Shown piece after piece: positions 16,354-25,989 of a stretch of DNA of 64,000 nt. This stretch comes from JBCBUE01 sp039818285. GTDB taxonomy: Bacteria; Planctomycetota; Phycisphaerae; Phycisphaerales; Phycisphaeraceae. The notes under the pieces are model-generated. The model worked only from the letters and a program-made list of their open reading frames with translations. It searched no databases and was not told the origin of the DNA. The position numbers were made by a program, and so were the translations under genes. Numbering within the stretch: the stretch's first letter is position 1; every line of letters begins with the position of its first letter. The stretch is taken from contig JBCBUE010000005.1 in the NCBI GenBank assembly GCA_039818285.1, positions 1 through 64,000 of the forward strand. Reading direction: 5' to 3'.

Positions 16354-19300
16354 TCAGGCTGGAGGGGCCGCCAGGGTCACTCGCCGGATGCCACCGGTAC
16401 GCTCGAAGACGTCTCGTGACAGCGACTCGTCGAGCGTGCAGGCCGCGATCGTTCGCGTCGTGCCGTCGGCGTGGAGCACCTCAAGGACGCCGGTGGACGG
16501 CGCTTTGGCGTCTTGCCGGTAGACGATCGGGGTCTGACAGACGGTCAGCGCAAGGCTGCCGTCGGGCAGGTCGATCCGTTGGGTCTCGCCGTCGACGTCG
16601 AGGTAGTCGAACCCGGCGGGGCGATCGAGCCACTCATCGGCGTGGACGCGGTGCGGGTCGAAGGTGAGTCGGCCGTGATCGACGCTCACGCCCAGTTCGC
16701 CGGCGCGGGTGAGCACCTGCTCCTTGACCTGGCCGGTCATGCCGGGTTGCTGGGCACCGCGGTTGCCGGGCGTGTGCGAGTAGGCGTCGGTGGGGAAGGC
16801 GCCGTAGTCGCCGGCTGTCTTCGTGAACCCCAGGCCGGCCCGCACGCGGCGGTACAACGCGCCGAGGCGTTGGACGACGGCCGGGTCGGCGCTGCCGTCC
16901 TCGGCGTCGCGGTGGGTTTCCTGCACGGCCAGCAGCAGCTTGGCGACCATGTGCCAGTAGACGCAGCCGATGCCCTCGTAGCCGTGCATCTTCCCGGATC
17001 GGCCGGTGTGGCCGTGGTGGTGGAAGGTCTGCTCGAAGAGGTCTTCGATCGCGGCGCGATGTGCCTCGACCAGGGGCTGCAGCACGGTGTCGTCTGTCAG
17101 TTCTTTCAACACGCTGTTGAGGTCTTCGGCGCTGCCGATCGGGGCGGCGAAGCGATAGACGCCGTCATCGTCCTGGGCGATCAGTCTGGTGTCGCCTTGC
17201 GCCAACAGCTCGGTCAGCAGCGGGTTGTTCCGCACGCCGTCGGTGTCGACGCGGTTGCGGTTCAGGAAGCCGTCGACGCTGGTCACGGGGTAGAGCGTGA
17301 ATGACCGCACGTCTGGGCGATAGAGCGAGCTCTCGAACATCGCGTCCAGCAGGTCGGCCGCCTCCTGAGGCTTGAGCAGGCCGGAGGAGAGCACGGCGAC
17401 CTGCCCTTCGAGCATCACCGGCAGGCGTTTGATCTCGGTGACGCCGTCGTCAAGCTTGAGCAGGTTGTAGCCGTGATAGAGCCCGTCGTCGCGTCGGCTG
17501 CTGCGGATGGTCGCGTCGCAGGCGTTGACGGCGCGGTCGCAGAGCTTGCGGATCGCTTCGGCGCTCACCGGGGCGGTGTCGAGCTCATCGCCCGCGTAGG
17601 CCGCGCGGTTGTAGGTTTGGTACGTCGCGCCGAGGGCGTCGAGCAGGCGGCGTCGTTCGGCGGGGTCGTCGATCGCGCGATCGATCGCTTCGGTGTCGCC
17701 GAGCACCTCGCTCACCCGCCCCAGCCAGGTGGAGACGCAACGCGACATGGCCAAGGACCCCAGCCCCGAGTCGTCGATCAGCCGCCGGATGAGCGCCGCC
17801 TGCCGCCTGAGATAGCAGGTGGTCACCAGCGAGAGCCCCCAGCCGGCCAGCGCGTTGTTGGCGTCGTTCCACTCCGGTCGCTGGGTGTTCATCCAGGTCC
17901 CGCCACCGATCACGAGGTTCGACAGCTTGGCCAGGACGGGCACGATCAGCTTCTCGGCGAGGTTGACGTGCCGGACGTTGCCGTGCGCGTCGCGTTCGAG
18001 GCGGGCGTCGCTGCCCATCGAGTCTTCGGCGGCGGTGATGCGCTTGTCGAGGTCTTGGTCGAAGTCGATCGACTGCTTGGGGTCGGCGATCAGCTCGGCG
18101 TATGGCTTGAGTCGGTAAGGCACGTTGGCGTAGCTGAAGGCGGCCCGATCGAGCTGCCCCGCGAGACGGCCGGGGTGGTAGCGCTCGCTGAGCTCGAGCA
18201 GCCGCATGAGGTAGACGATCTGGTGATCGCCCCAGTAGCCGACGTTGGCCCAGGGGTCGTCGGGGTCGGGCTTCTCCCAGTCGATGCCGTCGCGGCCGAT
18301 GCGATAGGGGTTGTGGCCGTCGCGGGTCGATGCGTTGACGAACTTGGCGATGATCGATTCGAGATAGCCGGGGTAGCTGAGGGCGAGGGCTTCCCAGTTC
18401 TGGAAGATGTCGCGCCAGTTGCCTTGGTAGTCGAGCCGGCGACTGCCGTCGTCGTTGCGGATGCGGATGGCGAACATGTTCCACGGTCGGGAGGGGTCGC
18501 CGTGACGCCGGCCGAAGGTCAGCGGCAGGTACTCCATGCCGAGGCGGATGAGGTCGGGGTCGTCGGTCTCGTCGAGGGCACGCGTGAGCTCGGCGAGCTC
18601 AATGGACTCGGGCAGGGCGTCGAGCAACGGGGCGAGGCGTCGGGCGGCGGGCCGGTTGCGGGTGCGGGCGAAGTCGAGCACGTCGGCGGTGTCGATGCGG
18701 TAGCCGTTGGCGACGGCGCCGCCGCGCATGCTGTTGAACATGACGTTGGAGAAGTGGTTGGCCGCGGTGGTGCGGCCGGCGGTCTGCTGGAGGCCGTCGG
18801 CGGCGGCGACGATGGCGGCGATGCCCTCGGCCGCGTCGTCCACGGCGTCGTCGATCGCGTCGTCCAGCCCGCCCCGATCGATCAGCCGGCGACGCAGGCG
18901 GACGACCTGGGCCTGCGTTTGGTCGGCGTCGGCGACGAGATGCCAGCGAGCCGAGGCGCCGGGCTCGACGCGGAGCCCGCCGTAGAAGCGGAAGGTCGTC
19001 CGTGCGTTGACCATCCGGCGCTTCGGCTCGATCGGTTCGCCGCTCCGCCAGGAATCGAGCTCTTGGTCGTCGAGCGCGACGGCGACGTCATCGAGGCCGT
19101 GGGTCCAGGCGACGTTCGCCTTGGTCGCTTCGTACGGCTCGGCCGAGTCGGTGATCTGGGTCGTCAGCGCAATGGTGGCCAGCCCCGTCAGCTCGTCGAT
19201 CTCCGAGAGCGTGTAGGCATCGACCAGGCAGCTCGCCCGTTGCAGCGTCAGCAGGGGCACGCCGGCGGGGAGCAGGTTCAGCAGCGCATCGCAGACCCGC

Positions 19301-19845
19301 ACGCCGACCGATTGGTCGTCGCTCAGGTTGTCGAGCCAGACGGTACGAACCAGCCCGAAGGCGTCCGTTGGTGCCCATCGATAACGGAACCGGAGCTGTA
19401 AGTCGTCGCGGGTTTCTTCGAAGACGAGCTGCGTGCCCTCGATGGACTTGTAGAGGCAGCGTCGGGTCGGTGCCGAGCCGTCGAGTTGGAACGGGCGCCA
19501 GGTGACGGCCGGGGTGTTGCCGCGGGTCACGATCAGCTCGGTCTGCGGGCCGGTGTATGGGTGACAGACGTGGAGCTGGTCGTCAGTGGTGTAAGGGAAC
19601 AGGCAGCGGGCCGGCTCGGTACGACCGGCGGTGAGCCCGCCGTAGCTCGAGACGAACGCCCACAGGTCGGCTTCGCTGACCACGCTGACGAGGAAGGGCG
19701 GCATCCGGTCATACTCCGGGATGCGATACATCGTTCGGCCGAACAGCTCGACAAAGCCTTCGCTGAGCTCAGGCGCGAGCGGTGTATCGGGCGCGGTTGA
19801 TGTTGGCTTGAGCCTTGTGGTCTGCGGCGTCTGAGTCTGAGTCAT
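16354..19845 (-). CDS. Large six-hairpin glycosidase/phosphorylase-like protein, function unknown
   Basis: A 1163-aa protein without signal peptide or membrane segment, so probably cytoplasmic. The N-terminal 330 residues are beta-sandwich-like; from about residue 350 on the pattern is that of an (alpha/alpha)6 barrel. Segments such as YQGNWRDIFQNWEALALSYP, GYWGDHQIVYLMRLLEL and SDGxxRPDVRSFTLYP recall GH94 cellobiose/cyclic-glucan phosphorylases and related six-hairpin enzymes, but it is longer than a typical phosphorylase and I cannot identify catalytic residues with confidence. It is preceded by a palindromic site at 19916-19939 and stands alone on its strand. Role probably in storage or uptake of a glucan or other oligosaccharide; this is inference. 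Confidence 0.6.
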   Translation of the reverse strand: MTQTQTPQTTRLKPTSTAPDTPLAPELSEGFVELFGRTMYRIPEYDRMPPFLVSVVSEADLWAFVSSYGGLTAGRTEPARCLFPYTTDDQLHVCHPYTGPQTELIVTRGNTPAVTWRPFQLDGSAPTRRCLYKSIEGTQLVFEETRDDLQLRFRYRWAPTDAFGLVRTVWLDNLSDDQSVGVRVCDALLNLLPAGVPLLTLQRASCLVDAYTLSEIDELTGLATIALTTQITDSAEPYEATKANVAWTHGLDDVAVALDDQELDSWRSGEPIEPKRRMVNARTTFRFYGGLRVEPGASARWHLVADADQTQAQVVRLRRRLIDRGGLDDAIDDAVDDAAEGIAAIVAAADGLQQTAGRTTAANHFSNVMFNSMRGGAVANGYRIDTADVLDFARTRNRPAARRLAPLLDALPESIELAELTRALDETDDPDLIRLGMEYLPLTFGRRHGDPSRPWNMFAIRIRNDDGSRRLDYQGNWRDIFQNWEALALSYPGYLESIIAKFVNASTRDGHNPYRIGRDGIDWEKPDPDDPWANVGYWGDHQIVYLMRLLELSERYHPGRLAGQLDRAAFSYANVPYRLKPYAELIADPKQSIDFDQDLDKRITAAEDSMGSDARLERDAHGNVRHVNLAEKLIVPVLAKLSNLVIGGGTWMNTQRPEWNDANNALAGWGLSLVTTCYLRRQAALIRRLIDDSGLGSLAMSRCVSTWLGRVSEVLGDTEAIDRAIDDPAERRRLLDALGATYQTYNRAAYAGDELDTAPVSAEAIRKLCDRAVNACDATIRSSRRDDGLYHGYNLLKLDDGVTEIKRLPVMLEGQVAVLSSGLLKPQEAADLLDAMFESSLYRPDVRSFTLYPVTSVDGFLNRNRVDTDGVRNNPLLTELLAQGDTRLIAQDDDGVYRFAAPIGSAEDLNSVLKELTDDTVLQPLVEAHRAAIEDLFEQTFHHHGHTGRSGKMHGYEGIGCVYWHMVAKLLLAVQETHRDAEDGSADPAVVQRLGALYRRVRAGLGFTKTAGDYGAFPTDAYSHTPGNRGAQQPGMTGQVKEQVLTRAGELGVSVDHGRLTFDPHRVHADEWLDRPAGFDYLDVDGETQRIDLPDGSLALTVCQTPIVYRQDAKAPSTGVLEVLHADGTTRTIAACTLDESLSRDVFERTGGIRRVTLAAPPA

Positions 19846-19915
19846 GAACCAAAATCCTTGCGAAATGCAACGGGCGAGAGATGCTTGAGGTCACCCCAGA
19901 TGAGATTAACCGCTG

Positions 19916-19952
19916 TGTTTCATCGTGGGTGATGAAACATCTTGTTACATCG
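19916..19952. promoter_or_regulatory. Palindromic operator candidate with third half-site
   Basis: TGTTTCATC (19916-19924), six bases, then GATGAAACA (19931-19939) is a perfect 9-bp inverted repeat with operator-like spacing. A near copy of the half-site, TGTTACATCG, follows at 19943-19952, offset by 27 bp. The site is 70-107 bp upstream of the 1163-aa gene on the minus strand and in a locally AT-rich stretch. There is no T-run, which argues against a terminator for the transporter gene behind it. Which regulator binds is unknown. Confidence 0.5.
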
Positions 19953-20026
19953 CGAGGTCGGTGTGTGTTCAGGTCGGAGGCGCCGCGCGCTCTCTCGACC
20001 GCTCGTGACCGAATCGTCGAATCCGC

Positions 20027-21646
20027 CTAAGTCGATTGCCGACGCTTGATGACGGCCGGGCTGGTGATCAACGCCGCGATGCCGACTCCCGCGATCAGCC
20101 AGACCCCCCAAGCACCCACTTTGCCATAGGCGGCCCAGGCGGAAAGCAGCGTGTAGATCACTGTCACGCCCCCGCCGACGATCAGCATTCGCGGGCCGAA
20201 CCGGTCGGCTCCCATCAGCTTCTGTCGGCCCAGCAGCAAGAAACCCCACAGCGCGACGGGCAACAGCATCAGTCCGATCACGCTGGTCGGGATCACGAGA
20301 TACGCGCTGAGTTCGCCCCAGAAGAAAGGCCCGACGACAGCGACGAGGGGCAGCAGGCTGCCGACCGCGCGCGGGATGCCGAAGCCGGCCTGCAGCGCGT
20401 AGCCGTTGATGAGCATGTGGACCAGCACGGTCGACAGCGCGATGAAGAACACGCCGATGCCGAAGATCACGGTGCCGACGTCGCCGGGGAAGAGCGGCTC
20501 GAGCGTGGCGGCGAACGCGGACGTGTTGTGTTTGACCGTCGCCGCCGCCAGCGTGCGTTCCGACCGGGGGATCGCGTCGAGCAGGGCGGCTCGTTCGGCG
20601 TTATTGGCCGACGCCCAGGTCGGGACGTCGGCTTGGGCGTAGGCCTCGAGGTTGCCGCGGTAGCTGTTCAGGCCGGGGGGCGGGGGATCGGTGGGTTGAA
20701 TGAAACGCCACGCGACGAGGGCCGGGTCGACGTGCTTCTCACCGTACAGCGTCGCACCCGCGGCCGAGACGATGAACCCGCTGACGAGCACGAACGGCAG
20801 GAACAGCCCGGTCACGAGGTCGAACCGCGCCAGTTCACGCTGATCGCGTCCCCAGCCGCGGGCGCGCAGCGCGTACGGCATGAGGAAGGTCATGTTGATC
20901 CCGACGGCGGCGCCGATCGCCGCCAGCGCCGTCTGTCGCTGCGTCGCCGTGATCCGCTGTGACCAGAACTCTGGGTCGACGCTCTGCGCGAGCATGGACG
21001 CGTAGCCCGCGACTGGCTCGAACAGCAGGCGAGGCGAGGGCACGAGGCCACGCAGGGCCGTACCGATCGACAGCGAGCCGTCGATCAGCAGCCGGCAGAA
21101 GACCAGCCCGAAGCACAGCACGATCCCCGCAACGACGAGCTGGATGAGTCGGTCGAAGAGTCGGCCGCCGCGTTTACCTCGAAGTTGCGTGAGCGTGATA
21201 GCCACGGCACAGCCCGCCATGATCGCCGTGGCGATGACCCGGCCGGTCGTGCCGTCGCCCAGCAGCCCGGGCGCGACCATCCGCGTTAACGCATCGGTCC
21301 CGAGGTTGTACTGCGGCAGCCCCCAGACCATGTTCGCCGCGACCGTCGCGACCAGCCAGCCCCAGCCCAGCACCGGGCTGACGTGGCGGTTGATCAGGCG
21401 GAATGGGTTTTCGGTGGTGCTTAGCGCGACGGCGCTGATCATGAACAGCACGACCAGCCCCAGCAGCATCGCCACCGGCTGGACCCATAGCGCCGAGACC
21501 CCAGCGAAGGAGCCCAGGAACAGGCACGCCCCGAGCGTCCCGCCGCCGATCGTGCATGCGCTCTGCAGGAACCCGGGGCCGAGCTGCGCGAGATAGCCGC
21601 GATAACGGGTGACGAGGCTCGGAGGGTTGCGGGTGTCGGGATCCAT
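20027..21646 (-). CDS. Nramp-family membrane transporter, divergent
   Basis: A 539-aa polytopic protein with about 12 hydrophobic segments; the start at 21646 (MDPDTRNPPSLVTRYRGYLAQLGPGF) matches the family N-terminus and removes a spurious long extension. Overall layout is Nramp/MntH-like (GPGFLQSACTIGGGTLGACL in helix 1; GINMTFLMPYALRARGWG in helix 6). However, the metal-binding DPGN of helix 1 is replaced by IGGGTLG and the MPH motif of helix 6 by MPY, so classical Mn/Fe transport is unlikely. Helices 8-9 are separated by a roughly 75-residue soluble insertion. It is divergent from typA across 156 bp. Substrate unknown; possibly Mg2+ or a non-metal solute as in other ligand-less Nramp relatives. 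Confidence 0.8.
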   Translation of the reverse strand: MDPDTRNPPSLVTRYRGYLAQLGPGFLQSACTIGGGTLGACLFLGSFAGVSALWVQPVAMLLGLVVLFMISAVALSTTENPFRLINRHVSPVLGWGWLVATVAANMVWGLPQYNLGTDALTRMVAPGLLGDGTTGRVIATAIMAGCAVAITLTQLRGKRGGRLFDRLIQLVVAGIVLCFGLVFCRLLIDGSLSIGTALRGLVPSPRLLFEPVAGYASMLAQSVDPEFWSQRITATQRQTALAAIGAAVGINMTFLMPYALRARGWGRDQRELARFDLVTGLFLPFVLVSGFIVSAAGATLYGEKHVDPALVAWRFIQPTDPPPPGLNSYRGNLEAYAQADVPTWASANNAERAALLDAIPRSERTLAAATVKHNTSAFAATLEPLFPGDVGTVIFGIGVFFIALSTVLVHMLINGYALQAGFGIPRAVGSLLPLVAVVGPFFWGELSAYLVIPTSVIGLMLLPVALWGFLLLGRQKLMGADRFGPRMLIVGGGVTVIYTLLSAWAAYGKVGAWGVWLIAGVGIAALITSPAVIKRRQST

Positions 21647-21802
21647 GAGAGAGTCACGAGGGCGAACGGGCGATTCGGCGGTGCTCGCATGACGGCGCGG
21701 GCCCACGATACCGGCTCGGCTACGATGCCGGCGGGCCGCGGTCGTCGCTGGCTCGATCGCGCGAAGTAACCCCCCAAGGCGCGGCCTGGCCGCGATTTCA
21801 CG

Positions 21803-23749
21803 ATGTCCGTCGCCCGTCTCCGCAACGTCGCCGTCATCGCCCACGTCGATCACGGCAAGACCACCCTCACCGACCAGTTGCTTTACCAGTCGGGCATGTT
21901 CCGCACCGAGGACCTCGACAAGCTCGCCGGCGGCCAGCATGGGCTGGTGATGGACACCGGCGACCTCGAACGCGAGCGCGGGATCACCATCACGGCCAAG
22001 AACTGCGCGGTGAACTACCGCCACTCCGATGGCGCTGACTACAAGATCAACCTGATCGACACGCCCGGCCACGCGGACTTCGGCGGGGAGGTCGAGCGGG
22101 TGCTCAACATGGCCGACGGCTGCCTGCTGGTGGTCGACGCGTTCGAGGGGCCGATGCCGCAGACGCGGTTCGTGCTCGGCAAGGCGCTGGCGATCGGCTT
22201 GAAGCCGGTGGTGGTGATCAACAAGATCGACAAGCCCAACGCCCGGCCGGACGACGTGATCAACGAAGTGTTCGATCTCTTGGCCGAGCTCGACGCGCCG
22301 GACGACGCGCTGGACTTCCCCGTCGTGTATGCCTCGGCCAAGCAGGGTTGGGCGACGACCGACGCCGAGCGGATCGGGGAAGGCAGCCACCCCGAGACGA
22401 TCGCCGAGCTGTTCTCGGCGATCCTCGATCACGTCCCTCACCCGTACGCCGAAGGATCGAGCCGCGCGGCGGCCGCGGGGTTTGCGACGCCGACCGAGGC
22501 GTTGGCTGCGCCCTTGCAGATGATGGTGACCAGCCTGCAGTACAGCGAGTACGTCGGGCGCGTCGCGATCGGGCGGGTCGTGGCCGGTCGGATCGACGGG
22601 GGGCAGCGCGTCACCGTCATCGACCGGGCCGGCGAGGCGACGCAGCAGAAGGTGCTGAAGCTCAACGTCTTCGACGGGTTGGCGCAGAAAGAGGCCAACG
22701 AGGTCTCGGCCGGCGATATCTGCGCCGTGGTCGGGCTGGACCCGATTGACATCGGCGACACGATCGCGTGCCCGGACGAGCCGACTGCGCTACCCTCGGT
22801 CGAGATCGACGAGCCGACGCTGTCGATGACGTTCCGCATCAACGATTCGCCGTTTGCTGGACAGGAAGGTGAATTTGTCACCAGCCGGCAGATCGCCGAT
22901 CGGTTGCAGCGCGAGTTGCAGAGCAACGTCGCGCTGCGGGTCGAGCAGGGCGACTCGGGCGAATCGTTTCTGGTAAGCGGGCGCGGGCTGATGCACCTGG
23001 GCGTGCTGTTGGAGACGATGCGGCGCGAGGGGTACGAGGTGCAGGTCGGCAAGCCGGAGGTGATCGTCAAGGAGATCGGTGGCAAGAAGCACGAGCCGAT
23101 CGAGCTCTTGGTGATCGATTGCCCGGCCGACGCGCAGAACGGCGTGATGAGCCTCGTGATGAACCGCCGGGCGGACATCGAGAAGATGGACCCCAAGGCG
23201 GGGGCCGGCGACTACGTGCACATGGAGTTCAGGATCCCGGCGCGATCGCTGATGGGCCTGCGGACGAAGATGCTCACCGCCACGCAGGGCCGTGCGATCA
23301 TGCACCACAACCTGCTGCGGTACGAGCCGATGAAGGGCGAGGCGCCCAAGCGACCCAACGGCGTGATGATCGCCGCCGAGACCGGGGCCGTGACCGCCTA
23401 TTCGCTGGACCGGCTGTTCGATCGCGGGGTGTTCTTCGTGAAGCCCGGCGACAAGGTGTACGAGGGGCAGGTCGTCGGCGAACACAACCGCGACAACGAC
23501 ATTACGGTCAATCTGATTATTAACAAGAAGCTGACCAACGTGCGAGCGTCGGGCTCGGACGACGCGACGCGGGTGAAGCCGGCTCGGGAGATGTCGCTCG
23601 AGGCCTGCCTGGAGTACATCGAGGCGGACGAGCTGGTGGAGCTGACCCCCGAGTCGATCCGGCTGCGCAAGCGATATCTCAAGGAAGCCGACCGACGGCG
23701 GAAGGATCGTTCGGCGAAGGATCGGGCCAAGGCCGCGATCCCGGGTTGA
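21803..23749 (+). CDS. typA: Translational GTPase TypA/BipA
   Basis: A 648-aa ribosome-binding GTPase of the EF-G superfamily, involved in 50S assembly and stress adaptation. The G motifs are complete: AHVDHGKTTL (13-22, P-loop), RGITITAKN (switch I), DTPGHADFGGE (switch II), NKIDKP and SAK. Downstream domains show the conserved EPTLSMTFRINDSPFAGQEG, RGLMHLGVLLETMRREGYE and PARSLMGLRTKMLTATQGRAIMHH segments. It is some 35-40 residues longer than Escherichia coli BipA, mostly a charged C-terminal tail (KDRSAKDRAKAA). The start ATG at 21803 begins directly with the family N-terminus (SVARLRNVAVIAH). Confidence 0.97.
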   Translation: MSVARLRNVAVIAHVDHGKTTLTDQLLYQSGMFRTEDLDKLAGGQHGLVMDTGDLERERGITITAKNCAVNYRHSDGADYKINLIDTPGHADFGGEVERVLNMADGCLLVVDAFEGPMPQTRFVLGKALAIGLKPVVVINKIDKPNARPDDVINEVFDLLAELDAPDDALDFPVVYASAKQGWATTDAERIGEGSHPETIAELFSAILDHVPHPYAEGSSRAAAAGFATPTEALAAPLQMMVTSLQYSEYVGRVAIGRVVAGRIDGGQRVTVIDRAGEATQQKVLKLNVFDGLAQKEANEVSAGDICAVVGLDPIDIGDTIACPDEPTALPSVEIDEPTLSMTFRINDSPFAGQEGEFVTSRQIADRLQRELQSNVALRVEQGDSGESFLVSGRGLMHLGVLLETMRREGYEVQVGKPEVIVKEIGGKKHEPIELLVIDCPADAQNGVMSLVMNRRADIEKMDPKAGAGDYVHMEFRIPARSLMGLRTKMLTATQGRAIMHHNLLRYEPMKGEAPKRPNGVMIAAETGAVTAYSLDRLFDRGVFFVKPGDKVYEGQVVGEHNRDNDITVNLIINKKLTNVRASGSDDATRVKPAREMSLEACLEYIEADELVELTPESIRLRKRYLKEADRRRKDRSAKDRAKAAIPG

Positions 23750-23799
23750 GGTTGGACCGTATGAGTGGTTACACGAATTCAAGTCATCGGAGGTCAGTC

Positions 23800-25218
23800 A
23801 TGACCAGCATCATCACGCGTTTGTTGTCTCTGGTATCGGTCGCGGTGTGGGCGGTCGTGCCGGCCGTTGGGGTCGCCGCCGACGTGGTTGAGATGAAAGA
23901 CGGGCGCGTCTTTGAGGGTCGGATCGTCAAAGAGGACGACACGTCCGTGCGGATCGACGCGATGATCGCGGGGATCCGCGCCGAAATGGCGCTGGCGAAG
24001 GGCGACATCGCGTCGGTGACGAAAGAGGCCGTTCTGGACGACTTCTTCGAGCCGGTGGTTGCGCCCGCGACGGCGACGGGCAACGAGAACGCGTCGTCGT
24101 ACCTGCTGGTCCCGATCAAGGGCGAGCTCGGCACCGACGTGGTGTCGTCGGGCGTGGCGCGGGCGCTTTCGCTGGCGGCCGGCCGGGGGATCGGGCACGT
24201 GGTGTTCGAGATCGATTCGGCCGGCGGCTCGCCTGAGGCGGCGGCGGAGATCCACAGGACGCTGGCGCGGTACGACAGCCAGATCGCCTACCACGCCGTG
24301 ATGAATCGGGCGCTGGCCGAGGCGTTGGTGTTCCCGGTCTTCGCGGACACGGTGCACCTGCGCGACGGCGGGCGTGTCGGGGCTGAAGGGGTGTTCATCG
24401 ACTCGACCGGCGAGGGCGAAGCGCTCGCGGTCGGCGAGGTGGCGGCGATCCTGGGCGAGACGGCGGCGGCGCACGGGCGCAGCGACCTGATCGTGCGAGC
24501 CATGGTGGACCCCGACGAAGTGGTGGTGGCGTGGCAGGACGCATCGGGCCAACTCCAGGTCGCCAGCGTGCTGCCCGAGGATGTCGATGAGGAGGCGGTG
24601 TTGTTCGATGTGGACGACGAGACGCTGCTGGTGCTGTCGGCCGAAGAGCTCGACGCGTGGGGGGTCGCCCGGCCGTTCACGGGCTCGATCGGGTCGCTGG
24701 GCGAGGTGATTGGGGTTGAGGGTTGGACGTCGGTGGGCGACCAGGGCGCGGTGTCGATGCGTCAGGAGCGTCAGGCGGTCGCCCAGCGTGCGGCGTCGAA
24801 GGAGCGCGGCCACGAGGACCGGATCAAGGCGTTGATCCAGCGACGCGAGCTGGTGCAACGGAGCATCCAGCGCAACCTCGCTCGTGCCGAGAAGTGGCAG
24901 CCGTCGCAGGAAGACATCCGCACTTACCAGAGCCGAGGCCGAACGGGTTCGGGGTACTTTCGCCGCAGCAGCGATGTCAAGGACACGAATGTGATCACCA
25001 GGACCTCGCGGTCGGTCTGGCGGCAGAAGACAGACCTGTCGATTTCGGCGTTGCGCGAGGCCCGCAAGGGTGTGATGGAGATGCAGCGGCTGGATCGCGA
25101 GGCGGCTGAGCTCGGGTTGGATCGTCTGTACGCGCCGGACGAGCTGAGCGCGATGAAGAACGACATCGAGGTGCGGGCACAGGTGCTGATGGACTATCGC
25201 GGGATCAAGACGCGATAG
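23800..25218 (+). CDS. Exported ClpP-like (NfeD-N type) protease homologue
   Basis: I place the start at the ATG at 23800: it has a perfect GGAGG site 6 nt upstream and opens a signal peptide (MTSIITRLLSLVSVAVWAVV, cleavage near residue 27); upstream starts lack both. The 472-aa product has a ClpP/crotonase fold around residues 95-310, with FEIDSAGGSPEAAAEIHRTL matching the oxyanion-forming helix of NfeD/SppA proteins. The position of the usual catalytic Ser-Ala-Gly is occupied by ALAEAL, so peptidase activity is doubtful. The C-terminus (from about 320) is charged and helical. It precedes an NfeD-like membrane protein and a flotillin, the classic raft trio. Confidence 0.75.
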   Translation: MTSIITRLLSLVSVAVWAVVPAVGVAADVVEMKDGRVFEGRIVKEDDTSVRIDAMIAGIRAEMALAKGDIASVTKEAVLDDFFEPVVAPATATGNENASSYLLVPIKGELGTDVVSSGVARALSLAAGRGIGHVVFEIDSAGGSPEAAAEIHRTLARYDSQIAYHAVMNRALAEALVFPVFADTVHLRDGGRVGAEGVFIDSTGEGEALAVGEVAAILGETAAAHGRSDLIVRAMVDPDEVVVAWQDASGQLQVASVLPEDVDEEAVLFDVDDETLLVLSAEELDAWGVARPFTGSIGSLGEVIGVEGWTSVGDQGAVSMRQERQAVAQRAASKERGHEDRIKALIQRRELVQRSIQRNLARAEKWQPSQEDIRTYQSRGRTGSGYFRRSSDVKDTNVITRTSRSVWRQKTDLSISALREARKGVMEMQRLDREAAELGLDRLYAPDELSAMKNDIEVRAQVLMDYRGIKTR

Positions 25219-25362
25219 GCCCGAGCGGGGATGCCGGGCCCGGGGCGTGGCGGCGTGGGTTTCTCGCGGCTGGGACACCGTCTTGGGGTACGCTCTCCTC
25301 GAATCAGAGGTTTCCCGCGGGCGATCGGCGCGTGCCGACCCGTTGGGGCATGGAGCGTGCCC

Positions 25363-25941
25363 GTGTTCGATGCGATCCGATTCATCTTCAGCTGGGGCGA
25401 GCTTTCTGCGGTCGGTTTCGATTGCGTGCTCTACTCGGCGATGGCGATCGTGGGGACGGCGCTGTTCCTGGTCCGGTTGGCGATGATGGCGTTCCTCGAC
25501 CTCGACGCGGACGTCGACGTGGACGCCGATGGCGTGGGCGGGCTGGGGATCCTGTCGTTCCTGTCGATCACGGCGTTCATGACGTCGACCGGCTGGCTGG
25601 GGCTGGGGCTGCGGCTAGACCTGGAGTGGACGGTGCTGCCCTCGGCGGCGGTCTCGATCGGCGTCGGCGCCGCGGTGATGGTGGCGACGGGCATGGCGAT
25701 GCTGGGTCTGCGGCGGATGGCGTCGGAGAAGGCGTACGACATGGCCACGGCCGTGGGCCGGACGGGGCAGGTGTACATGGCGATCCCCGAGGGCGGCAGC
25801 GGCCAGGTGCGCGTCGAAGTCTCGGGGCGGAGCATGATCGTGCCGGCCCGCACGGCGGGCGAGAAGCTGGACGCCTTCACGGACGTGAGGGTGACCGATG
25901 TCCGCGACGACGGCGTGGTGATCGTCGAGCGGCTGGACTAG
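25363..25941 (+). CDS. NfeD-like membrane protein with OB-fold domain
   Basis: Best start is the GTG at 25363 (192 aa), preceded by GGAG with 7-nt spacing; longer versions begin in non-coding-like sequence. Three or four membrane segments (about 12-38, 60-80, 95-118) are followed by a soluble C-terminal domain of about 70 residues (AVGRTGQVYMAIPEGGSGQVRV...SMIVPARTAGEKLDAFTDVRVTDV...VVIVERLD). That pattern is diagnostic of the NfeD OB-fold. NfeD proteins partner with flotillins encoded next door, as here (48 bp upstream of the flotillin). An Asp-rich loop (DLDADVDVDADG) between helices 2 and 3 is unusual. Confidence 0.8.
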   Translation: MFDAIRFIFSWGELSAVGFDCVLYSAMAIVGTALFLVRLAMMAFLDLDADVDVDADGVGGLGILSFLSITAFMTSTGWLGLGLRLDLEWTVLPSAAVSIGVGAAVMVATGMAMLGLRRMASEKAYDMATAVGRTGQVYMAIPEGGSGQVRVEVSGRSMIVPARTAGEKLDAFTDVRVTDVRDDGVVIVERLD

Positions 25942-25989
25942 AGCTAATCACTGGCGCGCGATGGTGCGCGCTCTTTCTGGGAGACCGAT

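Noticed and set aside
21647..22441. N-terminal extension of the Nramp-like protein into the typA region
   Set aside because: The extension is the antisense of typA; the family N-terminus begins at 21646.
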